Assembly (NCBI RefSeq): GCF_038006205.1
Contig: NZ_JBBOUU010000001.1
Coordinates: forward strand, 374,001 to 438,000
Length of the DNA: 64,000 nt
Reading direction: 5' to 3'
DNA from: Solibacillus sp. FSL R7-0668
GTDB taxonomy: Bacteria > Bacillota > Bacilli > Bacillales_A > Planococcaceae
Shown here: piece after piece, positions 55,312 to 62,838 of the stretch
Layout of the letters: each line of letters opens with the position of its first letter
Position numbering within the stretch: position 1 is the first letter of the stretch
Notes under the pieces: generated by a model
The model's input: the letters and a program-made list of their open reading frames with translations, nothing else
Told to the model about the DNA's origin: nothing
The model's database searches: none
Position numbers and translations under genes: made by a program

Positions 55312-56838
55312 TTATTTACTAATAAAAATGCCATCTCCTGGTCCTAAAGGTAAACCTAATACAAACCAGATAACAAATAAGATAATCCACATAATTGCGA
55401 AGAAAACAGAGTATGGTAATAAGGCGGAAATTAATGTCCCAATGCCGATGTTTTTATCATACTTGCGTGCAAAGGCCAGTAAAATGGCGAAATACGCAAG
55501 CATCGGCGTAATCGGGTTTGTAATCGAGTCACCTACGCGGTAAGCCATCTGTGTTACCGCTGGAGAGTAATCTAAGTACATAAACATCGGTACGAAGATA
55601 GGTGCCAGCAGTGCCCACTTTGCCGAGGAACTAGCGATTAATAAGTTAATCAATGCACAAATCAGAATAAAACCAATGAATAATGGAGCGCCTGTGAAAT
55701 TTAAATTTTGTAATAATTCAGCCCCTTTAATCGCTATAATAGGCCCAATATTACTCCAACCAAAGTAAGCAATCATTTGTGCAGCTGCAAAAGCTAGTAC
55801 AATAAATGAAGCTAAATCGGCAATCGATTTAAACATTTGCTCCGCTAAGTCGCGGTCGGATTGAATGGATTTCGTCACAATACCATAGGCCAAACCAGGA
55901 ATTAAGAAGAAGAATAACATGATGGGTACAATGCCAGACATGAATGGAGAGTTTAGGAAACCATTATCGATTGGATTTCGTAGCCAACCTGATTCAGGAA
56001 CGATCAAAATGGCGATTAAAACAATGTAAGCTAAAGTCGCGATACCTGCCCAGCGCAGCCCTTTATTTTCAAGCGCTGTGATCGGTTCCGCAATTTCAAT
56101 TTTCCCAGTGTATTTACCAAAACGAGGTTCAACAAATTTCTTAGTCACCCATGTTGCAACAAATAATAAGACAAATGTAGAAATGATTAAGAAATAATAG
56201 TTCATCGTAGCCCGACCAGTAAATTCAGGGTCTACTAATTGTGCGGACGTATCGGTGATTCCTAATAACAAAACATCCAATGATGAAATTAAGATGTTGG
56301 CACTAAATCCACCTGCAATCGCCGCATAAGTAGCGATTAAGCCAACTAAAGGATTCCTACCTGCACTCATAAAAATCATAGCAGCGATTGGCGGTAAAAC
56401 GATGAAGGCTGCATCTGCTGCGATATTTCCTACTAAACCTGTAAATAAAATTACGGGCAAGATTAGTTTTTCTGGTGCACTTAATACCGTCTTTTTCATA
56501 AGGGCAGAAATTAATCCGCTATTTTCGGCAACCCCAATACCTATCATTGTCACGACAACGATACCGAGTGGCGCGAATCCTGTGAAGTTTGCTACCATTT
56601 TTTCAACAATTAAAATGAGCCCTTCGCGATTTAATAAATTAATAACTTCAATCGTTTCTTCTGTACCAGGTTTTACGGCTGAAACACCTAGCTTAGCTAA
56701 GATAAATGATAGTATTAATACGACCGCCGCTAAAATAACGAATAACGTCACTGGATCCGGTAATTTATTTCCGGACCTTTCAATCCCATCAAGAAACTTA
56801 TCAACAAATTTCTTGTTGCTTCTTGCTTTCACGTCCAT
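55312..56838 (-). CDS. AbgT-family transporter
   Basis: The 508-aa membrane protein belongs to the AbgT family, whose members import p-aminobenzoyl-glutamate or export sulfonamide-like compounds. About ten membrane helices are visible. Family features include LDGIERSGNKLPDPVTLFVI at the N-terminus, GVAENSGLISALMKKTVL, an alternating loop LPPIAAMIFMSAGRNPLVG, the hairpin region LINLLIASSSAKWALLAPIF and YRVGDSITNPITPMLAYFA. AAGGAGGG precedes the ATG. The M20D hydrolase follows within 20 bp, supporting an uptake-and-cleavage role. Confidence 0.92.
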   Translation of the reverse strand: MDVKARSNKKFVDKFLDGIERSGNKLPDPVTLFVILAAVVLILSFILAKLGVSAVKPGTEETIEVINLLNREGLILIVEKMVANFTGFAPLGIVVVTMIGIGVAENSGLISALMKKTVLSAPEKLILPVILFTGLVGNIAADAAFIVLPPIAAMIFMSAGRNPLVGLIATYAAIAGGFSANILISSLDVLLLGITDTSAQLVDPEFTGRATMNYYFLIISTFVLLFVATWVTKKFVEPRFGKYTGKIEIAEPITALENKGLRWAGIATLAYIVLIAILIVPESGWLRNPIDNGFLNSPFMSGIVPIMLFFFLIPGLAYGIVTKSIQSDRDLAEQMFKSIADLASFIVLAFAAAQMIAYFGWSNIGPIIAIKGAELLQNLNFTGAPLFIGFILICALINLLIASSSAKWALLAPIFVPMFMYLDYSPAVTQMAYRVGDSITNPITPMLAYFAILLAFARKYDKNIGIGTLISALLPYSVFFAIMWIILFVIWFVLGLPLGPGDGIFISK

Positions 56839-57010
56839 AAAATCCCTCCTTAACCCCCATGTTATGTTTGTAAAAAAGGAACATGCGAATTATTTGCAGA
56901 ATAATTAAACGATAAAGAAGTGAATCTAGCTGAATGAGGGGTAATGTACTTAAGATTCTTAGATTTCATAAACATAAAAAAACAAAAGGATCTAAGGAGG
57001 GAGCGTAGCA

Positions 57011-57568
57011 ATGCTCTATATTTGTCTAAGCTATTTCGTCGGCACGATTCTATTTGCGGTAATTGTGGGTAAAGTAAAAGGAATTGATTTACAAAGTGCC
57101 AACAGTGGCAATCTAGGGGCCCGTAATGCAGGAAGAACGCTTGGAAAAGGTGCCTTTGTGGTGGTGGCGGTGGGGGATGGCTTGAAGGGGCTTGTCGTCG
57201 TTTTAGCTGGACGACTGCTAGACTATTCTGAACTAATGATTGCACTTGCGGTAATTGCGGTGATACTCGGTCACCTTTATCCATTTTGGAATAAAGGCAA
57301 GGGGGGCAAGGGCGTTGCAACGATTGTCGGGGCAATGGTCATGTTTGCGCCACTAACATTCCTCGTGTTTTTAGTAGGCTTTGGCGTAAGCATTCTTCTG
57401 ACCAAAAGTGCAACCATTAGTATGGTCATTGCGTTTGTTATATATGGAATTTTGTTAATCTTGCAGCGCCCCGACGTAGGAAGCGTTTTTGCGATGGCCC
57501 TACTGCTCGTTATTTGGAAGCAACGAAAAAGCATAATAGAGAGAGTGATGCCCAATGTATTGGAGTAA
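57011..57568 (+). CDS. PlsY-like acyl-phosphate:glycerol-3-phosphate acyltransferase paralogue
   Basis: The 185-aa membrane protein resembles PlsY, which moves an acyl group from acyl-phosphate to glycerol-3-phosphate in phospholipid synthesis. Conserved motifs are SGNLGARNAGRTLGKG (canonical PlsY has SGNxGATNxxR; here Arg replaces the Thr), GHLYPFWNKGKGGKGVAT and the C-terminal helix pair. Five to six helices are predicted. It overlaps by 14 bp the start of a GNAT-aminotransferase fusion, so it is probably a specialised paralogue in a distinct acylation pathway, not the housekeeping plsY. GGAGGGAGCG precedes the ATG. Confidence 0.85.
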   Translation: MLYICLSYFVGTILFAVIVGKVKGIDLQSANSGNLGARNAGRTLGKGAFVVVAVGDGLKGLVVVLAGRLLDYSELMIALAVIAVILGHLYPFWNKGKGGKGVATIVGAMVMFAPLTFLVFLVGFGVSILLTKSATISMVIAFVIYGILLILQRPDVGSVFAMALLLVIWKQRKSIIERVMPNVLE

Positions 57569-59072
57569 AATTGCGACAACAGAAAAAGAATTCGATGCGA
57601 TTGCCGCCTTAAACTATGAAACCTTTGTTGAAGAAATTCCGCAGCATCCAGCCAATCATCGTAAGCGCTTAGTCGATAAATTTCATGTTGAAAATACATA
57701 TCTTGTCGTCTATAAAGATACGGAAATCGTTGGTATGGCGGCGTTTCGCGATCAACGTCCATTTTCCATTGATCAAAAAATCGGCGAGGTCGAACAGCAT
57801 TTAGCACCAGCGGATTGTCGCTATTTATGTGAAATTCGGCTGCTGGCAGTGAAAAAGGCGCATCGCAATGGGCGTGTCTTTTCGAAGCTCGCTACGGCCA
57901 TTTATCGATACTACTATGACAAGGGCTATACGGCATGCGTCATTTCAGGTACAGTACGTGAGGAAAAGCTGTATAGCGAGATGGGCTTTAAGCAGTTTGC
58001 ACCGGCAGTCGGGACAGAGGATGCACGTTTTCTACCAATGGTGCTTACACGTACAGATAGCGCAGTTTTCCGTGAGCGCTTAAGAGAAAAAAATGCCGTA
58101 TTTTACCCAGGCCCTGTCGCATTGGAAGCCTCAATGGCGCAATCGGTTTTATCGCATCGCTCGCTTCAATTTGAGCAGGAGCTTACGCAGATGAAAGAAA
58201 CATTATGCCAGCTAACGCATGCACAGCTTGTCATTCCGATGGTGGGCAGTGGCACATTAGCGAATGACGCCATGCTAGGGCAGTTAAAAAGTGATTTTAA
58301 TGACGGGCGAGGCTTATTTTTAACGAATGGGGAGTTTGGCAATCGGCTGATTAATCAGGCACAGCAATGGAATTTAGCCTTTGATTGGTTGGATTTTGGT
58401 TGGGGACAGCCGTTTTCAATGGCGCGTATCGAGCAGCAACTGCAAACAGAAAATTATCAATATATTGTGTTTGTGCATAGTGAAACATCCAATAGTATGA
58501 TGAATCCGTTAGAGGACTTGCAGCAATTAGCAGCGCGCTATGATGTGGCCTTATGCGCGGATTGTGTCAGTTCGTTTGGGGCAACACCGTTTTCAATGGC
58601 GCATTTACATTATGCAACAGCGAGTAGTGGCAAGGCGCTCGGGACAATTGCAGGGGTTGCTTTTGTCTTTTGTCAAAAAGCGCCACAAGTAAGCAGGGCG
58701 CCATTATATATGAATTTACCTTATTATCTAGAAAAAACGATTCCATTTACACTGCCGCATTTTCTTGTTCAGTCCGTCAATACGGCATTAAAAGCGTATC
58801 CAGCGCGCTTTGAAAGCTTACAAAATCGTCTGAAGCTTGTAAGTGAAGCAGGCTTGCCCATTCAGGCAGTGAACCCAATTATTGCAACACTGCAGCACCC
58901 AGAAATGCCAAAAATAATGGAAACCTGTGCATTAAACGGATTTTTGCTACACGGGGAGAGCGGCTATTTAAAGGAACGACGAAGTGCACAAATTAGTACG
59001 ATTCAGCCGAAATTTGAACGGGATTTCAAACAAGTAGCACAGCTGATTACGAATATCCTGGAAACATTGTAA
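57555..59072 (+). CDS. Fusion of GNAT/N-acyl-transferase-like and class V aminotransferase domains
   Basis: The 505-aa protein joins two enzymes. Residues ~1-175 are an acyltransferase of the GNAT/autoinducer-synthase fold: VENTYLVVYKDTEIVGMAAF, then AFRDQRPFSIDQKI and CEIRLLAVKKAHRNGRVFSK. Residues ~185-505 are a fold-type I, class V PLP aminotransferase: YPGPVALEASMAQSVLSHRS, VGSGTLANDAMLGQL, and the Schiff-base lysine in YATASSGKALGTIAGVAF. Class V relatives include aminoethylphosphonate-pyruvate and serine-type transaminases. Its start overlaps the PlsY-like gene by 14 bp, so the two act together, perhaps making an N-acylated amino lipid; that is inference. The natural substrate is unknown. 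Confidence 0.8.
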   Translation: MYWSKIATTEKEFDAIAALNYETFVEEIPQHPANHRKRLVDKFHVENTYLVVYKDTEIVGMAAFRDQRPFSIDQKIGEVEQHLAPADCRYLCEIRLLAVKKAHRNGRVFSKLATAIYRYYYDKGYTACVISGTVREEKLYSEMGFKQFAPAVGTEDARFLPMVLTRTDSAVFRERLREKNAVFYPGPVALEASMAQSVLSHRSLQFEQELTQMKETLCQLTHAQLVIPMVGSGTLANDAMLGQLKSDFNDGRGLFLTNGEFGNRLINQAQQWNLAFDWLDFGWGQPFSMARIEQQLQTENYQYIVFVHSETSNSMMNPLEDLQQLAARYDVALCADCVSSFGATPFSMAHLHYATASSGKALGTIAGVAFVFCQKAPQVSRAPLYMNLPYYLEKTIPFTLPHFLVQSVNTALKAYPARFESLQNRLKLVSEAGLPIQAVNPIIATLQHPEMPKIMETCALNGFLLHGESGYLKERRSAQISTIQPKFERDFKQVAQLITNILETL

Positions 59073-59223
59073 AAGAGGGAAGTGTAGAGGCAGCAAAGAC
59101 CATAAATGATTCAACAATACAAATGATTACAGCGTACCTTACATCATTGTAAGCTAATTGAAAGCCAATCCGATAGAGTGTAAGCATAAATTTTGGGAAA
59201 ATAAAGTTAGAAAGCAACATGCA

Positions 59224-59251
59224 TTGACACATACATTTGACTTTATATAAA
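59224..59251 (+). promoter_or_regulatory. Sigma-A type promoter of the ECF sigma gene
   Basis: TTGACA at 59224-59229 and TATAAA at 59246-59251 are separated by 16 bp. The ATG of the sigma factor gene lies 24 bp downstream, so the leader is very short. The housekeeping-type match suggests the gene is not solely autoregulated. Confidence 0.6.
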
Positions 59252-59275
59252 TAAAATCTATCGGAGGGTTTCCAA

Positions 59276-59824
59276 ATGAACGAATTATTAGCAACCATTT
59301 ATGATGAATATAATCGCTACATTTACCACCTATGCTTAAAATTAACACGCAATCAAACAGAAGCAGAAGACTTAATGCAAGAAGTTTGGGTAAAAGTGGT
59401 GCGCTACGAACAAACCGTAGCAGGTGTAGACCATGTAAAAGCTTGGCTAACAACCATTACAATGAATACATTCCGCGACCGTTATCGCAAAAATGTGCGT
59501 CGTAGCAAATACATGATGAATCAACCTGAACAATTAGACGTACCGATTTTAGATTTGGTTCCCAACAATGAAACATCTACAGAGGAACTAATCGAAAAAA
59601 CAGAAATCACTAAAATGGTCCAAGAAAAGATGAACCAACTAGATGGCATTTACCAAAAAACATTATGGTATTTCTATGTGGATCAATTCTCATTGGTCGA
59701 AATTTCGGAGCTAATGAAAGTATCCATCGGCACAGTAAAATCTCGTTTATTCCGCGCAAAGGCTCGTCTAAAAGAAATTTTATTAGCAGATAATAGCGTA
59801 GCTGAAGCCATTTTACCAGCTTAA
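59276..59824 (+). CDS. ECF-type RNA polymerase sigma factor
   Basis: The 182-aa protein is a group 4 (extracytoplasmic function) sigma factor that redirects RNA polymerase. Region 2 shows YHLCLKLTRNQTEAEDLMQE then VWVKVVRYEQTVAG, and VKAWLTTITMNTFRDRYRKN. Region 4 shows LDGIYQKTLWYFYVDQFSLV, then EISELMKVSIGTVKSRLFRA. The C-terminus is short. ECF factors are usually paired with an anti-sigma gene directly downstream; none is present here, as two terminators and a MarR gene follow. GGAGGG precedes the ATG by 7 nt. Its regulon is unknown. Confidence 0.92.
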   Translation: MNELLATIYDEYNRYIYHLCLKLTRNQTEAEDLMQEVWVKVVRYEQTVAGVDHVKAWLTTITMNTFRDRYRKNVRRSKYMMNQPEQLDVPILDLVPNNETSTEELIEKTEITKMVQEKMNQLDGIYQKTLWYFYVDQFSLVEISELMKVSIGTVKSRLFRAKARLKEILLADNSVAEAILPA

Positions 59825-59865
59825 TTATTAGGACGAAAACGTAGAAAAAAGGTTCAATAAATTCA

Positions 59866-59908
59866 TAAAAAGAAGGTGCTTTTTTATACGAAAAGCGCCT
59901 TCTTTTTC
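59866..59908 (+). terminator. Rho-independent terminator of the sigma factor gene
   Basis: AAAAAGAAGGTGCTTTT pairs with AAAAGCGCCTTCTTTTT, closing on a small loop. Confidence 0.92.
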
Positions 59909-59949
59909 TTCATGATAAGCTAACCATTCATTATAAGGACGGAACAACG

Positions 59950-59983
59950 AAGCAGGGCTGGTATGACGAATAGCCTTGCTTTT
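59950..59983 (+). terminator. Second terminator-like hairpin
   Basis: AGCAGGGCT pairs with AGCCTTGCT and is followed by TTTTTCC. Its upstream gene is unclear; it may back up the preceding terminator. Confidence 0.5.
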
Positions 59984-59996
59984 TCCTATGCAACAC

Positions 59997-60034
59997 AAAA
60001 AAGTACGCTAGCCGAGAGTCGCTAGCGTACTTTT
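59997..60034 (-). terminator. Terminator of the MarR gene
   Basis: AAAGTACGCTAGC and GCTAGCGTACTTT form a perfect 13-bp stem. On the minus strand it is followed by TTTTGTG, right after the MarR stop. Confidence 0.9.
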
Positions 60035-60458
60035 AGAGTTTCGCGCATTTTGCAAAGATTTGTGTGAGGGTTTTAATCTCGTCCTCATCTAACATGCCAA
60101 ACAAGCTTTCAAATACGACGTCAATTTGTTTTTTCGATTGCTCAAGGATGTCGATGCCTGCCTCGGTAATATGAATTTGTGAGGCGCGGCGATCGGTTTC
60201 GTGTTGGGTTTTTTCGATTAAGCCCGCTTTAATAAGCTTCGCTGTTAACACCGTAACGCCGCCTGTTGTCACCTTGAGCTTTTCGGCAATCGCAGAAGGT
60301 CGCTTTGGTCCCTCGGTGTGAAGGAACGCTAAAATTAATATATGCGACTTCGAATAGCCTAATAAATCGTGGCTGTTCCATTGGTTGGCGATTTTGCGCT
60401 CCAATGAAGTCATTGTTTCAAAAAGTGCCGAAATTTGCTCTCGTTTTTGCTCATTCAT
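60033..60458 (-). CDS. MarR-family transcriptional regulator
   Basis: The 141-aa protein is a dimeric winged-helix repressor of the MarR family. The DNA-binding core shows HTEGPKRPSAIAEKLKVTTG, then GVTVLTAKLIKAGLIEKTQH, then the wing ETDRRASQIHITEAGI. The C-terminal helices form the dimer interface. It is 26 bp downstream of the Spx-like gene, so the two probably form an operon. A role in stress or resistance control is the usual one. GGAG precedes the ATG. Confidence 0.9.
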   Translation of the reverse strand: MNEQKREQISALFETMTSLERKIANQWNSHDLLGYSKSHILILAFLHTEGPKRPSAIAEKLKVTTGGVTVLTAKLIKAGLIEKTQHETDRRASQIHITEAGIDILEQSKKQIDVVFESLFGMLDEDEIKTLTQIFAKCAKL

Positions 60459-60484
60459 AAGTGGTCAACTCCAAAAAGTTTTCG

Positions 60485-60886
60485 CTATTCTACAGCTAGC
60501 TTTTGAAGGGCATTCAGTTCAAATGCACGCACCTTACGTGGAATGAAGCGACGGATGTCCATTTCGTTATAGCCGATTTGAATGCGTTTTTCATCAAGTA
60601 AAATAGGGCTACGCAACATACGGGGATGCTGCTGAATTAAATTGTAAAGCTCTTGAATCGATAATTGATCAATATCAATGTCGATGTTTTTAAAATCATT
60701 TGAGTTGGTTGCGATAATTTCGTCGGTTCCGTCCTCAGTCATACTTAAAATATGTTTGAATTCAGCTAATGTTAAAGGTTGAGATGTAGTACGTTTTTCA
60801 GTATAAGTAATGTTGTTTTCATTTAACCATTTTAATGCCTTTCGTGATGAAGAGCAGCTTGATTGTGTGTAAATTGTCACTGTCAT
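60485..60886 (-). CDS. Spx-like ArsC-family regulator lacking the second redox cysteine
   Basis: The 133-aa protein resembles Spx, which binds the RNA polymerase alpha C-terminal domain and reprograms transcription under thiol stress. The fold is clear: MTVTIYTQSSCSSSRKALKW, ILSMTEDGTDEIIA, HPRMLRSPILLDEKRIQIGY then NEMDIRRFIPRKVR, all near Spx. However, the usual CxxC redox switch reads C11-S-S-S14: the second Cys is Ser. The protein may therefore be a redox-blind paralogue or use the single Cys. It precedes a MarR gene in a probable operon. Confidence 0.85.
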   Translation of the reverse strand: MTVTIYTQSSCSSSRKALKWLNENNITYTEKRTTSQPLTLAEFKHILSMTEDGTDEIIATNSNDFKNIDIDIDQLSIQELYNLIQQHPRMLRSPILLDEKRIQIGYNEMDIRRFIPRKVRAFELNALQKLAVE

Positions 60887-61314
60887 AATGTGTTTCCTCG
60901 CTTCCCATAATTAAATATTTAGGTGATAGCTTAGCGGTAAGATATTTGTTTATATTTATATCTTACTACTAAGCTATTTGTATTGCAATATGTTTTTTTG
61001 GTTTACTTTTCCATTATTGTTTACCCATTTCTCTAATAAAATATACGTCTGTGCCAATAAAAAGTTTCGGATTTTATATTACAGTTTTGTAAAGTTAGCG
61101 AATTGATTTCGTAATACTAGGAAAAAGGCATTTTCACCGTCATAAAAAATCATATTTCTGCTAGTTTACTTCCATTCATTTCATTATATATTCCGTTGTA
61201 TCTACGATTAGAAGTGCTATCTTAATGGAATTTTCTGAAAATTAGTTTGAAATCTATCTATGAAAATGGTAATTTTAAAGCATACTAAAAATTTTTAAAA
61301 AAGGGGATATGTGA
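60887..61314. other. Intergenic region between Spx-like and CstA-like genes
   Basis: This 428-bp AT-rich divergent spacer must contain promoters for both flanking genes. I see no ORF, riboswitch or strong dyad in it. It contains an AT-rich tract of repeated TTTTACTT-like elements. Confidence 0.4.
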
Positions 61315-62772
61315 ATGATTACGTTTTTAGTATCGATTGTTTTACTGATCGTAGGGTATTTTACGTACGGCAAGTATGTCGAAAAGGTATTCGGACATAA
61401 TGAGAAACGTCCAACGCCTGCTTATGTAAACGGGGATGGGGTTGACTATGTGCCCATGTCGACACCAAAAAACTCATTGATTCAGCTACTGAATATTGCG
61501 GGGACTGGGCCGGTGTTTGGACCAATTGCGGGTGCATTATACGGACCCGTTGCCTTTATTTGGATTGTCGTTGGCTGTATTTTTGCGGGTGCCGTTCATG
61601 ATTATTTAACGGGGATGATTTCCATCCGCAATAAAGGAGCTCATTTGCCAGCGCTTGCTTCAAAGTATTTAGGGGTGGCGATGAAGCATGTTGTAAATAT
61701 TTTTGCGCTATTATTATTACTTTTAGTTGGGACGGTATTTGTATCATCACCAGCGATGCTGATTAGTAATTTATTTGATGGAAAAGTTGCGCTTAGTATT
61801 ATTGTTGCCGTTATTTTTGCTTATTATATTTTAGCAACCTTACTTCCAATTGATAAAATTATTGGTCGTTTTTATCCTTACTTCGGGGCGTTATTAATTT
61901 TCTCTGCGTTAGGCATTGGCGTTGTGCTAGTGTTTACAGGCGCACCGATTCCAGAGTTATCATTTGAAAACATGCATCCGGGTGCATTGCCAATTTTCCC
62001 GATGCTCTTCTTTACGATTACATGTGGAGCACTTTCTGGATTCCATGCAACGCAAACACCGATTATTTCACGTACGACGCAAAATGAAAAGCAAGGTCGT
62101 AAAATTTTCTATGGCATGATGATTGCAGAAGGTATTATTGCGATGATTTGGGCAGCTGCGGCAATGAGTATTTTCAATGGTCCAGTAGGTCTAAATGAAG
62201 TGCTTGCTGCGGGTGGTCCTGCGGGTGTTGTAAGTGAAGTTTCGATTGCGACATTAGGTGCTGTTGGCGGAACATTAGCGATTTTAGGTGTTATTGTATT
62301 ACCGATTACATCAGGGGATACAGCATTCCGTGCAGCACGTATGATTATCGCTGATTATTTCAAGTTCGCCCAAGCAAAAATTATAAGTCGTTTATGGATT
62401 GCGATTCCATTATTCGTCCTATCATTTGCCTTAACAAAAATTGACTTTAATATTTTATGGCGTTATTTCTCGTGGGCAAATGGGGTAACTGCAGTCATTG
62501 CACTGTGGGTTGGCGCGATGTACCTGTTCTTGAAACAGAGCAATCACTGGATCGCCACAATACCTGCTACTTTCATGACGTCGATGGTATTTGTTTATAT
62601 CATTTATGAGCCGACGATGGGCTTCGGGATGGAGCTAACAGAGTCGTACATTATCGGCACAGTGGCGACACTTGCCGTCGTTGCCTTATTCTTTGCCACA
62701 GCCTTTAAAAAGCGGGGGACAAACTTCCTGCTTGACGAGGATGTTACAAGCTATAAAGCACATGAAAGCTAA
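61315..62772 (+). CDS. CstA-family carbon starvation membrane protein
   Basis: The 485-aa polytopic protein belongs to the CstA/YjiY family. Such proteins import pyruvate or peptides during carbon limitation. It has about 13 hydrophobic segments. Family motifs are VPMSTPKNSLIQLLNIAGTG, then PVFGPIAGALYGPVAFIWIV, AGAVHDYLTGMISIRNKGA and SGFHATQTPIISRTTQNEKQ, and GDTAFRAARMIIAD near residue 340. It is the shorter (~480 aa) variant, not the 700-aa CstA. AAAGGGGAT precedes the ATG, and it is monocistronic with a strong terminator. Pyruvate or a peptide is a plausible substrate. Confidence 0.9.
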   Translation: MITFLVSIVLLIVGYFTYGKYVEKVFGHNEKRPTPAYVNGDGVDYVPMSTPKNSLIQLLNIAGTGPVFGPIAGALYGPVAFIWIVVGCIFAGAVHDYLTGMISIRNKGAHLPALASKYLGVAMKHVVNIFALLLLLLVGTVFVSSPAMLISNLFDGKVALSIIVAVIFAYYILATLLPIDKIIGRFYPYFGALLIFSALGIGVVLVFTGAPIPELSFENMHPGALPIFPMLFFTITCGALSGFHATQTPIISRTTQNEKQGRKIFYGMMIAEGIIAMIWAAAAMSIFNGPVGLNEVLAAGGPAGVVSEVSIATLGAVGGTLAILGVIVLPITSGDTAFRAARMIIADYFKFAQAKIISRLWIAIPLFVLSFALTKIDFNILWRYFSWANGVTAVIALWVGAMYLFLKQSNHWIATIPATFMTSMVFVYIIYEPTMGFGMELTESYIIGTVATLAVVALFFATAFKKRGTNFLLDEDVTSYKAHES

Positions 62773-62798
62773 TTAGCGAAAAGCGTTATATAGAAAAA

Positions 62799-62835
62799 CG
62801 CCATTTCCCACTTTGACAGGGAAATGGCCTTTTTT
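62799..62835. terminator. Bidirectional Rho-independent terminator
   Basis: GCCATTTCCC pairs with GGGAAATGGC around ACTTTGACA, with a T-run on the plus side. It lies between the convergent CstA-family and ABC-F genes. Confidence 0.92.
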
Positions 62836-62838
62836 CGA

